Source: Altererythrobacter epoxidivorans (GTDB lineage Bacteria; Pseudomonadota; Alphaproteobacteria; Sphingomonadales; Sphingomonadaceae). Taken from it: 64,000 nucleotides of DNA. Positions within the stretch are counted from its first letter, which is position 1. The number at the start of each line of letters is the position of its first letter. Below are positions 8,763 to 18,570 of this stretch, piece after piece. The DNA is taken from contig NZ_CP012669.1 in the NCBI RefSeq assembly GCF_001281485.1, positions 434,001-498,000 of the forward strand, in the 5' to 3' direction. The position numbers and the translations under genes were made by a program. Below the pieces are notes generated by a model. That model saw only the letters and a program-made list of their open reading frames with translations. It ran no database searches and was not told the DNA's origin.

Positions 8763-11696
8763 TTAGAAGCGCGTACGGATGCCGAGACGGAAGTTACGAC
8801 CGATCGCATTGCCGATGAAGGGGTTGTAACCCAGCGGCAGGTAAGCGTCTGCAGGCTCTTCGTCGAACAGGTTCAGCGCCGCAGCGGTCAGCTGGATATC
8901 GGCGAACTGGACCGGAAGCGTGTAGTTGAGCACGAAGTCGTGCTGCATGTAGCTTCCGCTTTCGCGGCCGAAGCTGCTACCCGCCGGAACACCCGAGATT
9001 GCGAAGCACGGATCGCCCGTGCAGCGCTCGTCCGTCACGCCGTCGATGTAGTTGATCGAATAGCGTGCGTTCAGACCGCCGGTGTTGACGTTGAGGTAGG
9101 CATTGGCACGCCATTCGGGCAGCGTGCCCGGATCGCGGAAGTAGTTGCCGAAGCCGACAGCGTCGTACGATTCGGTCACCAGGATATCGTTCACGTAGAA
9201 GTCGTCCGTGGTGTACTCGATGTTCCAGGTGGCGTTACCGCCAATCGAAACCACGCCGAAGCCTGCATCGATGTCGTAGTTCGCTGCAAAGTCGATGCCG
9301 CGGACGGTAACGTCCGGACCATTGACATACTGCGTGCGGACACGGGCGATATCGAGGCCGGTGGTGGTTCCCTGGACACAGGCGTTGCCGGAGAACGTGA
9401 TCAGGTCGACCAGTTCGCTGGAACAATCGACTGCGGCGGTACCGCTCGTCTGTCCGTTACCGACAAAGCTGGCAATCGCATCAGCCGGAGTGATGACGAT
9501 CTGGTCCTTGAAATCGTAGGTCCAGTAGTCGGCACTGAAGGTGAATGCGCCGGTGTCGATGATGAAACCGATATTGTAGGTAAGCGCGGTTTCAGGATCG
9601 AGCGCCGGATTGCCGTAGATGTCGACCGACTTGTAGTTACCACCAGCTGCCGTCAGGCCCTGCAGCGCGGTGACGAAGTTATCGTCGACGTTGCTGGCGA
9701 GCGGACCGCGGAAGGTCGTACCGATCGAGCCACGAAGCGTGAGCCAGTCGGTTGCTTCGAAGCGAAGCGCAGCCTTCGGGTTGATGGTCGAACCGATCGG
9801 CGAACCGTAATCTTCGTAGCGGATGGCAGCCGAAACCTCGAGAGTGTCGAGGATCGGGAACTGCAATTCGGTGAAGATTGCGTAGACGCTCTGGCTCAAG
9901 CTCGTCGGACGGGTGCCGCCGAGGAAGATGAACGGACCCACGCCTTCGGTCGGCGTGCCGACGCAGCTCTGATCGCCTTCGATGAAACACGGGTTCACGT
10001 CGAGGTTCGATTCATCGCGCAGCGGACGGCTGATGAAGTTGTTCTTACGGTACTGGGCACCGATAGCGAAAGCGACTTCACCGCCGGGCAGTTCGAAGCC
10101 CGTGCCGCCAGCAAGGACGGCATCGACGATGAACTGCTCTTCGCGCTGGAAGGTGCCGTTCGGAACCTGAAGCCAGCGGACGAGGTCAGGATCGTTCTCG
10201 TAACCCGGGACATAGTACGGATTCGTAATTCCGAGCGTCGGGTTGGACGGTCCTGCCAGGACGAACGGGTTGAACCACTGGCAGCCATTGGCGCCAGCCG
10301 TCGTGCCTTCGCAGTTTTCGCCGCCGAAACCGTTCAGGGCAGCCTGGAGACGCGAACCGACGATACCGGGTGAGTAGAACTTGCGAGACGAGCGCCAGTA
10401 GGTGCCGTCGAGGTTGAGCACGAGGTTATCGCCGACATCGAATTCGAAGCCGGTGTTGACCCGCCATGCGTTGTTCTTCGCAAGACCGGTGCCCGAGCCG
10501 CGTTCCGGATCCACCGGATTCCCGATGAAGCCGAACGGACGGTAATAGACATTCGTGACCGCGAGTACGGTGCCGTTTGCACCGCCCGATTGCGGCAAGC
10601 CCTGCTGGGCGAGGAATGCCGCGACTGCAGGGTTGTTGGGCGAAGTGCTGAATGCGCTCACGAAGCCCGAACCCTTCGGGCCCTGCGTCGGCGGGAAGGC
10701 CGGCGAATAGTTCAGGCTTTCGAGATCGGTCTTCGCCCAGAGCGCGCCGGCATGCCAGCGAGCCGTGTCGGAAAGATCGGCTTCTGCCTGTGCATAGACC
10801 TGATAGCGATCTTCATCTTCAGTGATGTTGTCGAACGGAATGTAGGTGAAGCGGCAGACTGCGCCGGTCTGGAAACCGCCGAGGTCGTTACATCCAAGGT
10901 CAGGCCGCAAGGTCGTGCCCGTGCCCGAATACGTGACAGCGAACAGGCCCGGCGTCGCAAGAGCCGAATAGCCCGACGCATTCACGTCATAGGTCTGGCT
11001 CGTGTAATCACGCTTGGTCGTGGCGAGTTCGGAGCGGTGCTGCCAGCCTGCGCCAACCAGCAGGTTCACGCTGCCGAAGTTCTTACCGATCAGCGCACTC
11101 ACGTTGTAGTTGTTATCGGAACCGTCGATGAAGGTGTAATCGCCAGCGATTTCAACACCATCAAAGTTCTTGCGGGTGATGAAGTTGGCAACACCGCCGA
11201 TGGCATCCGAACCGTAGGTGGCGGCTGCGCCGTCCTTCAGGATTTCGACGCGCTCGAGCGCGAACAGCGGGATGAGGTTGGTATCGCTGAAGCCGTCGCC
11301 CGGTGCCTGGATCGTGCGCTTGCCGTTCAGGAGAACGAGGGTGCGGGTGGCGCCAAGGCCGCGAAGGTTGATCGAGCCGTTACCCTGGAAGCCCTGGGCG
11401 GCGGCGGAGAACTGGTTGGTATCGCCGAGCACCGAGCCGACCGAGGGGAGTTCCTTGATCAGTTCGAGCGGGGAGGTGATACCCTTGTTCTGCAGTTCTT
11501 CGGTCGAGACCACGTCGACCGGCAGCGCGGCGTCTTCCGGAGTGCCGCGGATAAGCGAACCGGTAACGACGATCTCTGAACGAGGCTGCGGAGCAGCGCC
11601 CTCTTCAGCGTCCTGTGCGATGGCCGGATTTGCAGCGAAAATACCGGCCGCAAGGGCTGGCAGGGCGCACGTATGGCGCAAACTCAGTTTCCTCAT
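8763..11696 (-). CDS. TonB-dependent outer-membrane receptor (paralog B)
   Basis: The 977-residue receptor has a signal peptide ending NPAIAQ, a short acidic spacer, EIVVTGS, and a plug domain with LPSVG, GSINLRGLG, VLLNGKR, ERVEILKDGAAATYGSDAIG, then a barrel that ends RLGIRTRF. I take the ATG at 11696 because GAGAGGAAA lies just before it; an upstream in-frame start at 11777 would add 27 residues without signal-peptide character. The plug is strikingly similar to that of the receptor at 5543, so the two arose by duplication and probably take related cargo. The gene faces the esterase at 12068 across a 371-base divergent region. Both probably respond to the same substrate, but no shared operator is obvious. 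Confidence 0.9.
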   Translation of the reverse strand: MRKLSLRHTCALPALAAGIFAANPAIAQDAEEGAAPQPRSEIVVTGSLIRGTPEDAALPVDVVSTEELQNKGITSPLELIKELPSVGSVLGDTNQFSAAAQGFQGNGSINLRGLGATRTLVLLNGKRTIQAPGDGFSDTNLIPLFALERVEILKDGAAATYGSDAIGGVANFITRKNFDGVEIAGDYTFIDGSDNNYNVSALIGKNFGSVNLLVGAGWQHRSELATTKRDYTSQTYDVNASGYSALATPGLFAVTYSGTGTTLRPDLGCNDLGGFQTGAVCRFTYIPFDNITEDEDRYQVYAQAEADLSDTARWHAGALWAKTDLESLNYSPAFPPTQGPKGSGFVSAFSTSPNNPAVAAFLAQQGLPQSGGANGTVLAVTNVYYRPFGFIGNPVDPERGSGTGLAKNNAWRVNTGFEFDVGDNLVLNLDGTYWRSSRKFYSPGIVGSRLQAALNGFGGENCEGTTAGANGCQWFNPFVLAGPSNPTLGITNPYYVPGYENDPDLVRWLQVPNGTFQREEQFIVDAVLAGGTGFELPGGEVAFAIGAQYRKNNFISRPLRDESNLDVNPCFIEGDQSCVGTPTEGVGPFIFLGGTRPTSLSQSVYAIFTELQFPILDTLEVSAAIRYEDYGSPIGSTINPKAALRFEATDWLTLRGSIGTTFRGPLASNVDDNFVTALQGLTAAGGNYKSVDIYGNPALDPETALTYNIGFIIDTGAFTFSADYWTYDFKDQIVITPADAIASFVGNGQTSGTAAVDCSSELVDLITFSGNACVQGTTTGLDIARVRTQYVNGPDVTVRGIDFAANYDIDAGFGVVSIGGNATWNIEYTTDDFYVNDILVTESYDAVGFGNYFRDPGTLPEWRANAYLNVNTGGLNARYSINYIDGVTDERCTGDPCFAISGVPAGSSFGRESGSYMQHDFVLNYTLPVQFADIQLTAAALNLFDEEPADAYLPLGYNPFIGNAIGRNFRLGIRTRF

Positions 11697-12067
11697 TTTC
11701 CTCTCCTCTCCCAGGGTGTCATTCTTTGGACATACCCAGAAGTCGAAAAAGTGCGATTTTATTGCCTCTTCTGTCAAGGTCTTTTGCCCAAGGTTTCCGC
11801 GGATTTGCGCATTAATGTTACAATCTGTGTCACAAAAACCGCGGTTCTCGCCGGCTCGTCAGCGCATTTTTGGCTTGGGAGAGTTTTCCTTGGTCACGCT
11901 CAAGTCTCGTTTTCGACTTCGGGCGGCTGTCTGATCCGGTTACGATTGAAACGGAAATAAGTTGCATACCGCATATTTAAAAAATGCTCTTGCGCCTCGT
12001 TAGCAAAGCCGCTTCTCTGTTTTTGAAGAGTTTCCTGCATGACAGGACGCCAATCGGGGAGAAGGTG
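11697..12067. other. Divergent intergenic region between receptor B and esterase 2
   Basis: This 371-base stretch has no convincing gene. It is lower in GC than its neighbours and should carry both promoters. An AT-rich patch at 11964-11987 (GCATACCGCATATTTAAA then a run of A and ATGC) resembles a patch at 29324-29346 upstream of an acyl-CoA dehydrogenase gene. Short open frames run through it but lack ribosome sites. Confidence 0.5.
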
Positions 12068-13666
12068 ATGAAAAACAGCAGGAAATTATGTGTCGGCCTT
12101 GCGGCTATCGCGACGACCCTTGCGGGCGGTGCATTTGCGCAAGTGGTCACGCCGATCGTCGAGACGAAAAGCGGCAAGGTCCAGGGTCTGGAAGAAGGGG
12201 GCGTGGATGCCTTCCTCGGGATCCGTTATGCCGCGCCCCCAACGGGGGAGCTGCGCTTCCAGCCTCCACAAACCCCTGAGGCATGGAGCGGTATCGGGGA
12301 TGCCACCGGCATGGGTGCGCCCTGCATGCAGCTCTATACACCCAGTGGCCCCAACGAAACCGACCTCACGCGGCAGATGCAGGGGATTTTCCCGACCGCG
12401 ACCGAGGCAAAGATCGACAATGAGGACTGCCTGTTCCTGAACGTCTGGACTCCCGACGCATCGAGCGGGAAGCGCCCGGTCATGGTCTGGTTCCACGGCG
12501 GCGGCTATGCTTATGGATCGGGCGGATGGCCTGCCTACAACGGACGGAACCTGGCTGAGAAGGGTGACGTAGTCGTGGTGACGGTCAACCACCGGCTGAA
12601 CGCGTTCGGCTATCTCAACCTCGCCGATAAATTCGGAGACGATTTTGCTGCGTCGGGGAATGTCGGCAATCTCGATCTCGTGCGATCGCTCGAATGGGTG
12701 CGAGACAATATTGCAGCCTTTGGCGGCGATCCCGGCAATGTCACGATCATGGGCGAGTCCGGCGGAGGATCGAAGGTCAGTCACCTGATGGCGATGCCAT
12801 CGGCAAAGGGGCTTTTTCACAAGGCGGTGGTGCAGTCCGGACCCGGGGTTACTTCGGGCAAGCCGGATGAAGCTGCATCCTTTGCCGAGGACATCCTAGA
12901 GGCTGCGGGTGTTTCAACCGTGGATGAGCTTCGCACGCTTCCGGCCGAAGAGCTGCTGATTGCCGTGCGCAAGGCGACGCCGCCCAATTCAGGCTTTGGC
13001 CGCGGGCCAAGCCTTGGCCCGATTGCGGATGGTACGATCCTGCCGCGCGATCCGTTTGTGCCTGCCGCGCCGGAGCAAAGCCGCGGGATTCCCCTGATGA
13101 TCGGTTACAACAAGGACGAGATGACGCTCTTCGTTGCTTCGCAGCCGTGGTTTGGTCGGATCGACGAGGCGCAGCTTGCCGGGATGTCTGCAATGATGGG
13201 CCCGGATGCTGTCGCGGCCGTTGCAGCATATCGCAAGATGCATCCGGATTATTCGCCGTCGCATATTGCGGCCAACGCGATGGGTGCGCGGTTCGTGCAG
13301 GGGACATATCTGCTGGCGGACCAACAGTCGCGGACGGCCACTGCGCCCGTCTATGTCTATCGCCTGACATGGGAAACGCCTGTCGGTGGAGGGGTGCTGA
13401 AGTCACCGCACACGCTCGATATCCCATTGATGTTCGACAATGCCGTGGAAAGTGCGGCCCTCGTCGGCACAGGGGATGATCCGGCGAAGATGGCTGAGAT
13501 GATGAGCGATGCCTGGATCAGCTTTGCCAAGACGGGCACGCCGTCGAGCGATCTTCTACCGGAATGGAAGCCCTATTCGGCGAAGTCACGCATGGTGATG
13601 GAGCTCGACCTGGAACCGCGTGTAGTCGACGATCCGGAAGCAAGCATCCGGACCATCGGCAAGTAG
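12068..13666 (+). CDS. Secreted type-B carboxylesterase (second of three)
   Basis: The 532-residue esterase has a signal peptide ending AGGAFAQ. Its triad is Ser231 in GESGGG, Glu351 in NKDEMTLF and His448 in SPHTLDIP, with the oxyanion motif WFHGGGYAYGSGG. The ATG at 12068 follows GGGGAGAAGGTG closely; an open frame upstream to 11984 lacks a ribosome site. It would cleave ester bonds in the periplasm or outside the cell. In the core it is much closer to the third esterase at 34032 (both read GDVVVVTVNHRLNA and GLFHKA) than to the first at 4080. It is divergent from receptor B and followed by its own hairpin terminator, so it is a single-gene unit. Confidence 0.85.
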   Translation: MKNSRKLCVGLAAIATTLAGGAFAQVVTPIVETKSGKVQGLEEGGVDAFLGIRYAAPPTGELRFQPPQTPEAWSGIGDATGMGAPCMQLYTPSGPNETDLTRQMQGIFPTATEAKIDNEDCLFLNVWTPDASSGKRPVMVWFHGGGYAYGSGGWPAYNGRNLAEKGDVVVVTVNHRLNAFGYLNLADKFGDDFAASGNVGNLDLVRSLEWVRDNIAAFGGDPGNVTIMGESGGGSKVSHLMAMPSAKGLFHKAVVQSGPGVTSGKPDEAASFAEDILEAAGVSTVDELRTLPAEELLIAVRKATPPNSGFGRGPSLGPIADGTILPRDPFVPAAPEQSRGIPLMIGYNKDEMTLFVASQPWFGRIDEAQLAGMSAMMGPDAVAAVAAYRKMHPDYSPSHIAANAMGARFVQGTYLLADQQSRTATAPVYVYRLTWETPVGGGVLKSPHTLDIPLMFDNAVESAALVGTGDDPAKMAEMMSDAWISFAKTGTPSSDLLPEWKPYSAKSRMVMELDLEPRVVDDPEASIRTIGK

Positions 13667-13676
13667 TCTGAGTGGA

Positions 13677-13701
13677 GGCGCGGTCCCTGGCGGACCGCGC
13701 C
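13677..13701. terminator. Hairpin between convergent esterase 2 and MFS genes
   Basis: A perfect 10-base stem (GGCGCGGTCC at 13677-13686, GGACCGCGCC at 13692-13701) with a 5-base loop lies between the two stop codons. It lacks a long T tract, so efficiency is uncertain. Confidence 0.65.
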
Positions 13702-13703
13702 AA

Positions 13704-15020
13704 TCAGGCGGCGGCTTTCTTTGCCGCCATGACGCGCAGGGCGACGCCTGCACGCCAGTAACAGAAGATCGCTGCCGGAGTGAAACACGCGATCACGAGA
13801 AGCGCCTGCTTCAACGATTGCTCCCCATAATCCGCAGCGAAGATATCCGACAGGACGCCAACCATCGTCGGCCCAAGTCCGAGCCCTATGAGGTTGATGA
13901 TCAGGAGGGTCACCGCTGCCCAGACGGCTCGCATTCGCATGGGAGCGAGGGTCTGGATCATGGCGAATGTCGGACCGAGATAGCAGGACTGGAAAAGCAC
14001 GGCGACGAAGTAGATCCCGACGGCCATCCACGCGCTGTCGACAACGTAAAACAGGATCAGGAAGGGCAGGGCGATCGTCTTGAGCGCGGCCACCATCAGG
14101 GGCTGTGCCTGCATACCGTATTTTTCGGAAAGCCGGTTGGCGAGCCACCCACTCCCCAGGCCGCTGGCGACACCGGCAATGGCAAGCAAGGGGGCAACGA
14201 TGTTGCCGACCTGCAAGGTGTTGAGCCCGAACGAGCGTATCAGGTATGCGGGGGTCCAGCCGGTCAGCGCATAGCCGATCATCGAGGTCAGCGTTACGCC
14301 GGCCACCAGCCAGACGGCGGCGCGATTGGCAAAGATCGTGCGGAAGCCTTCCCAGACAGAGGGTGTTTCTTCGCTTTCTACTGCGCCCGGTTCTGCACGA
14401 CGCATCGGTTCGGTGGCGAACAGCTTCACCAATATGGCGAGTGCCACGCCCGGCAATCCGATCGCGATGAAGGCCGTCCGCCAGTCGAAGAAATAGGTGA
14501 GGTTACCGCCGAATATCTGTCCGGCTGCTGCGCCGAGAGTGACGCCAAGCGAATAGATCGAAAGCGCAAGTGCGCGCTTTTCGGCCGGATAGAGGTCGGC
14601 AATGATCGAGTGACTGGGCGGGCTGGAACCAGCCTCGCCGATGCCGACGCCGATACGGGCGAGCAGGAGGTGGGCGAAGTTCTGCGCGAGGCCGCAAGCA
14701 GCCGTCATGCCGCTCCAGAGCGCAAGCGCAATCGAGATGATGTTGACCCGGTTCATGCGGTCGGCAAGCGCCGCAACCGGGATGCCCAGCGTCGCATAGA
14801 AGATCGCGAAGGCAAAGCCGGACAGAAGGCCCAACTGCGTATCCGAAAGGAGCAGGTCGGCCTTGATGTCCTCCAGCAGGATCGCAAGGATCTGGCGATC
14901 CATGTAGCTGAAGAAATAGGTCGCGGTGAGCAGGAACAGCGTCAGCTGGCGCGCCCGCGGCGATACCTCCTGAAACGGAACGGAGGTGGCCGGCGATTGC
15001 GCCGGTGCTTGGCTTGCCAT
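13704..15020 (-). CDS. MFS transporter (spinster-like)
   Basis: This 438-residue inner-membrane carrier has about 12 hydrophobic segments. It shows the first-loop motif A-D-R-M-N-R after TM2, YFFSYMDRQIL in TM1, and R-I-G-V-G-I-G-E-A in TM4, a pattern seen in spinster-like MFS proteins of Proteobacteria that carry organic acids or aromatic compounds. The ATG at 15020 has GGGGAGAG before it. It is the last gene of a minus-strand unit after the serine hydrolase and the bifunctional beta-oxidation enzyme, and a hairpin in the 71-base gap may lower its expression relative to those. It probably moves the substrate or product of this catabolic locus across the inner membrane. The cargo is unknown. 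Confidence 0.8.
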   Translation of the reverse strand: MASQAPAQSPATSVPFQEVSPRARQLTLFLLTATYFFSYMDRQILAILLEDIKADLLLSDTQLGLLSGFAFAIFYATLGIPVAALADRMNRVNIISIALALWSGMTAACGLAQNFAHLLLARIGVGIGEAGSSPPSHSIIADLYPAEKRALALSIYSLGVTLGAAAGQIFGGNLTYFFDWRTAFIAIGLPGVALAILVKLFATEPMRRAEPGAVESEETPSVWEGFRTIFANRAAVWLVAGVTLTSMIGYALTGWTPAYLIRSFGLNTLQVGNIVAPLLAIAGVASGLGSGWLANRLSEKYGMQAQPLMVAALKTIALPFLILFYVVDSAWMAVGIYFVAVLFQSCYLGPTFAMIQTLAPMRMRAVWAAVTLLIINLIGLGLGPTMVGVLSDIFAADYGEQSLKQALLVIACFTPAAIFCYWRAGVALRVMAAKKAAA

Positions 15021-15035
15021 CAAATTCTCTCCCCG

Positions 15036-15064
15036 CGGGTTCCGGCTTTATCGCCGGATACCCG
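15036..15064 (-). terminator. Hairpin between the beta-oxidation gene and the MFS gene
   Basis: CGGGTTCCGGC at 15036-15046 pairs with GCCGGATACCCG at 15053-15064 with one bulged base. No T tract follows on the minus strand, so it may be an attenuator or an mRNA-stability element rather than a full terminator. Confidence 0.4.
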
Positions 15065-15091
15065 TCCTTTCATCACGACCTTTTGGGCGGC

Positions 15092-17128
15092 CTAGTTGAA
15101 GGTTTCGCCAGCTTTTGCCTTGTTACGCAAGTAGTCACTGACTTCGAGGTCATGTTTTTCGAGGCCCGCGACCACCGTGTCGAGGCCGATAGTGTCCGCC
15201 CAGAACATGGGGCCGCCGGTGTAGAGCGGCCAGCCGTAACCATTGATCCAGACGACATCGATGTCGCTTGCGCGCTGCGCCATCTTCTCGTCGAGGATCT
15301 TCGCGCCTTCGTTCACCATCGGATAGAGCAGTCGCTCGCGGATTTCGTCCTTGGAGATTTCACGCTGGGGCGTGCCTTCCTTTTCCGCGAAGTCGGCGAT
15401 GATTTTCTTCACTTCGTCCGAAGGCGTGCGGTTGCGGGATTCGTCATAGTCGTAAAAGCCCTTGCCAGCTTTCTGGCCGAAGCGACCGACTGCACACAGC
15501 GCCTCGCGGACTGTCGTGACCTTGCTCGGATCGCGGTGCCAGCCGATGTCGATACCGGCGAGGTCGCCCATCTGGAACGGCCCCATCGGGAAACCGAATT
15601 CGAGCAGGACGTCATCGACGTCCCAGTAATTCGCGCCTTCCATAATCAGCTTGTTGGCCTGTTGCTGGCGCTGCGAGAGCATGCGGTTGCCGATGAAGCC
15701 CGGGCAAACGCCCGAAACTGCCGCGACCTTGCCGATCTTCTTGGCCAGTTTCATCGAAGTGGCGAGCACGTCGTCGCGGGTTTTCTCGCCCCGCACGACT
15801 TCGAGCAGCTTCATCACGTTGGCAGGCGAGAAGAAGTGCAGACCGATGACATAGCCGGGCCGCTTGGTCGCGGTCGCGATCTCGTCAATGTTGAGATAGC
15901 TGGTGTTTGAAGCGAGGATCGCACCTTGCTTCACCACCTCGTCAAGCTTGGCGAAGACCTCTTTCTTAACGTCCATGTTTTCATAGACCGCCTCGATCAC
16001 AAGGTCGCAGTCGGCCAGATCGGCGTAGTCGAGCGTCGGGGTGAGAAGGCCCATCGCGCCTTCGACCTGTTCCATCGTCATGCGGCCGCGCTTCGCAGTA
16101 TTCTCGTAATTCTTGCGCATGACGCCGGTGCCGCGGTCCAGCGCGTCCTGCTGCATTTCCAAGATGGTCACGGGGATGCCCGCCGACAGGAAGTTCATCG
16201 TGATACCGCCGCCCATCGTGCCAGCGCCGATCACGCCGACCTTCTTGATCGGGATCAGCGGGGTATCTGCCGGTACATCGTCGATCTTGTTGGCGGCGCG
16301 TTCGGCGAAGAAGTAGTGGCGCATCGCCTTCGATTGCGTGCCGGTCATCAGCTTGCCGAACAGCTCGCGCTCTTTCTTCACCCCGTCCACATAGGAAAGC
16401 TCGCCCGCTGCCTTGACCGCTTCGATGGCGGCGTTGGGCGCGTCGAAACCGCGCATCTTGCGGCCGTTCTTGGCGCGAAACTCGTCAAAGATGTCAGGAT
16501 TGCGCACGCCGTCCTGGTTCGCGGTGCCTTCGCTCGCGCGCGGTACGGGCTGGCCGATCCTGGACTTGGCGAAAGCAATTGCGTCGGCTTCGAGGCTGTC
16601 CTCGCCGACGATTTCATCGACCAGGCCGATGTCTTTCGCTTTCTTGGCGGAAATCGGATTGCCGACCGCGACGAGGGGAAGGGCGGCTTCCGCCCCGACG
16701 AGCCGTGGCAGGCGCTGGGTGCCAGCGGCACCGGGAATGAGGCCCAGCTTGACTTCGGGCAGGCCGATCTTCGCGCTCGGCACGGCAACGCGGTAATGGC
16801 ATGCGAGCGCGACTTCGCACCCGCCGCCCAGCGCTGTACCGTGGATCGCCGCCACGACCGGCTTGTTGCTGGCTTCGAGCTTGTCGAGCGCATCGGGAAG
16901 GCTGGGTCCCATCGGCGGCTTGCCAAATTCCGTGATGTCCGCGCCGGCAAAGAAGGTGCGTCCATCACAACGGATCACCACCGCTTCGACGCCGTCGTCG
17001 GACAGCGCCTGTTCGATGCCGTCGGCGAGGCCCTGGCGCACGGCCTGGCCGAGCGCATTGACCGGAGGATTGTCGGAGATGATGACCAGGACGTTGTCGT
17101 GGCGTTCGGTGCGAATGGGGGAAGTCAT
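15092..17128 (-). CDS. fadJ: Bifunctional enoyl-CoA hydratase / 3-hydroxyacyl-CoA dehydrogenase (FadB/FadJ type)
   Basis: The 678-residue protein performs two successive beta-oxidation steps: hydration of enoyl-CoA and NAD-dependent oxidation of 3-hydroxyacyl-CoA. The N-terminal crotonase domain (about residues 1-190) has the oxyanion segments [10 protein letters not shown] and [13 protein letters not shown], then [20 protein letters not shown] with the catalytic Glu. The NAD-binding domain begins near residue 298 with [11 protein letters not shown] and the 3HCDH C-terminal domain follows. The length is shorter than E. coli FadB (729) and fits the compact type common in Alphaproteobacteria. 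AAGGAG precedes the ATG. The gap to the upstream serine hydrolase is only 11 bases. The thiolase at 18571, divergent from this operon, would complete the cycle. The symbol marks the type, not proven orthology. Confidence 0.88.
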   Translation of the reverse strand: MTSPIRTERHDNVLVIISDNPPVNALGQAVRQGLADGIEQALSDDGVEAVVIRCDGRTFFAGADITEFGKPPMGPSLPDALDKLEASNKPVVAAIHGTALGGGCEVALACHYRVAVPSAKIGLPEVKLGLIPGAAGTQRLPRLVGAEAALPLVAVGNPISAKKAKDIGLVDEIVGEDSLEADAIAFAKSRIGQPVPRASEGTANQDGVRNPDIFDEFRAKNGRKMRGFDAPNAAIEAVKAAGELSYVDGVKKERELFGKLMTGTQSKAMRHYFFAERAANKIDDVPADTPLIPIKKVGVIGAGTMGGGITMNFLSAGIPVTILEMQQDALDRGTGVMRKNYENTAKRGRMTMEQVEGAMGLLTPTLDYADLADCDLVIEAVYENMDVKKEVFAKLDEVVKQGAILASNTSYLNIDEIATATKRPGYVIGLHFFSPANVMKLLEVVRGEKTRDDVLATSMKLAKKIGKVAAVSGVCPGFIGNRMLSQRQQQANKLIMEGANYWDVDDVLLEFGFPMGPFQMGDLAGIDIGWHRDPSKVTTVREALCAVGRFGQKAGKGFYDYDESRNRTPSDEVKKIIADFAEKEGTPQREISKDEIRERLLYPMVNEGAKILDEKMAQRASDIDVVWINGYGWPLYTGGPMFWADTIGLDTVVAGLEKHDLEVSDYLRNKAKAGETFN

Positions 17129-17139
17129 TGCGGGCTCCT

Positions 17140-18375
17140 TCAGGCGTAGCTGTCGTTCAATGCCGAGTAGATCAGCGTCTTGAGCTGGCGGCGGATCGGA
17201 TAGGTGGATGACGGATAAAGCTGGGTCATGAAGACCATCGTTATCTTTTCGAGCGGGTCGACGAAGAAGGCAGTCGAATAGGCACCGCCCCAGTAGAATT
17301 CACCCTTGCTGGCGGGCATCAGCGTCTTTGCCGGATCGATGACCGTGGCGAAACCGAGGCCGAAGCCGGTGCCGGAATTGTTCGCCTCGCTGAAAAGGCT
17401 CTGGCTCATTTCGGTGAGATCTGCCCCGCCAGGCAGGTGGTTCGCAGTCATCAGGTCGAGCGTCTTGGGCGCGATGATGCGCGCACCGTCCAGTTCGCCC
17501 TTGTTGACCAGCATCGCGCAGAAGCGGTGATAGTCGGCGATGGTGGAAATAAGACCGCCGCCTCCGGACTGGAACTTGGCATCGTCGAACAGCTTGCTGG
17601 TGGTTGCATCGTCGACCTGTCGCGGTTCCTTGCCGGGGCGATAGCCATAGGCATCGGCCAGCCGGTCGGCCTTGCTGCGATCGACCGAGAAACCGCTATC
17701 GACCATGCCGAGCGGTTCGAAGATATATTTCTGGAAGTATTCTCCCAGCCGCATTCCGGATATCCGCTCCACCGCGACGCCGAGCACGTCGGTGGAAACC
17801 GAATAGTTCCATCTGCTGCCGGGTTCGAATTCCAGCGGGATCCGAGACAAGGTCGCGATATATTCGTCGGAGGTAAGATTGCCGCGCGACAGGTCGAGTT
17901 CGGCCTTGCGATAGGCGGCATCGATGCTGCTGCGGTTCTGGAAGCCGTAAGTCAGGCCGGACATGTGCGTCAGCAGGTCGACGAAACGCATCGGCTTCCC
18001 ACGCTGCATCGGCATGAAGGGCAAGGCACCACCGCCGCCATTGTAGGCGCCCAGCTTCGCGAATTCGGGAAGAACGCGCGATACCGGATCGTCAACCGCG
18101 ACTTCGCAGCGTTCGACAAGCTGCATGAAGGCGATCGAAGTGACCGGCTTGGTCATGCTGGCGATGCGGAACAGGGCATCCTCGCGGATCGGCGTGCCAT
18201 CTTCGCGCAGGGTGCCGAACTGTGCGAAATGAACCGGCTTGCCTTCGCGCGCGACGAGAACCTGGGCATTTTTCAGCCGACCACTGTCGATGTAATTCTT
18301 TTCAACGAAGCTATCGATTCGCTTCAGCCGCTCGCAATCGAAGCCGAGTCCGGCCGGGTCGCTCAGATCAACCAT
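17140..18375 (-). CDS. Serine hydrolase of the beta-lactamase class C / EstB type
   Basis: The 411-residue protein has the S-x-x-K motif as SMTK (about residue 70), a Tyr motif YSVS near residue 190, and YWGGAYST near the C-terminus in place of the KTG box. This set marks esterases and peptidases of the class C family rather than true beta-lactamases. I see no signal peptide, so it is probably cytoplasmic. I take the ATG at 18375 with GGGAG five bases before it; a GTG two codons upstream is possible. It is the first gene of a minus-strand operon with the FadJ-type enzyme and the MFS carrier, so it may hydrolyse an ester or lactone intermediate made inside the cell. The substrate is unknown. 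Confidence 0.8.
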   Translation of the reverse strand: MVDLSDPAGLGFDCERLKRIDSFVEKNYIDSGRLKNAQVLVAREGKPVHFAQFGTLREDGTPIREDALFRIASMTKPVTSIAFMQLVERCEVAVDDPVSRVLPEFAKLGAYNGGGGALPFMPMQRGKPMRFVDLLTHMSGLTYGFQNRSSIDAAYRKAELDLSRGNLTSDEYIATLSRIPLEFEPGSRWNYSVSTDVLGVAVERISGMRLGEYFQKYIFEPLGMVDSGFSVDRSKADRLADAYGYRPGKEPRQVDDATTSKLFDDAKFQSGGGGLISTIADYHRFCAMLVNKGELDGARIIAPKTLDLMTANHLPGGADLTEMSQSLFSEANNSGTGFGLGFATVIDPAKTLMPASKGEFYWGGAYSTAFFVDPLEKITMVFMTQLYPSSTYPIRRQLKTLIYSALNDSYA

Positions 18376-18570
18376 GTCCACTCCCGTACAGGTGCCCTTT
18401 GCGGGCCATACCTTCTGTTCTGAAACCAGCTATTATACGAAATTGCGTGTGAGTGAACCCTCATACCTCAATTTCTAAGATTCAATCTTCCGGCTTGTCA
18501 CGCGGCCCTGCATCTGCCTAAATTGCCACATAAGAAAATCAGGTCAAATTTGGGAAGAGGACATATCGCC

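Noticed and set aside
8940..10373. A 477-residue plus-strand frame over receptor B
   Set aside because: It is a mirror frame of a well-supported receptor gene and shows no domain, signal or start site.
13818..15095. A 425-residue plus-strand frame over the MFS gene
   Set aside because: Its translation is charged and low in structure, while the opposite strand gives a clean 12-helix carrier.
15926..17149. A 407-residue plus-strand frame over the FadJ-type gene
   Set aside because: The minus strand encodes an intact bifunctional enzyme with all motifs; the plus frame has none.
17140..18375. The serine hydrolase as an antibiotic-resistance beta-lactamase
   Set aside because: It lacks a signal peptide and the KTG box (YWGG instead), and it is in an operon with beta-oxidation and MFS genes, so an esterase role is more likely.
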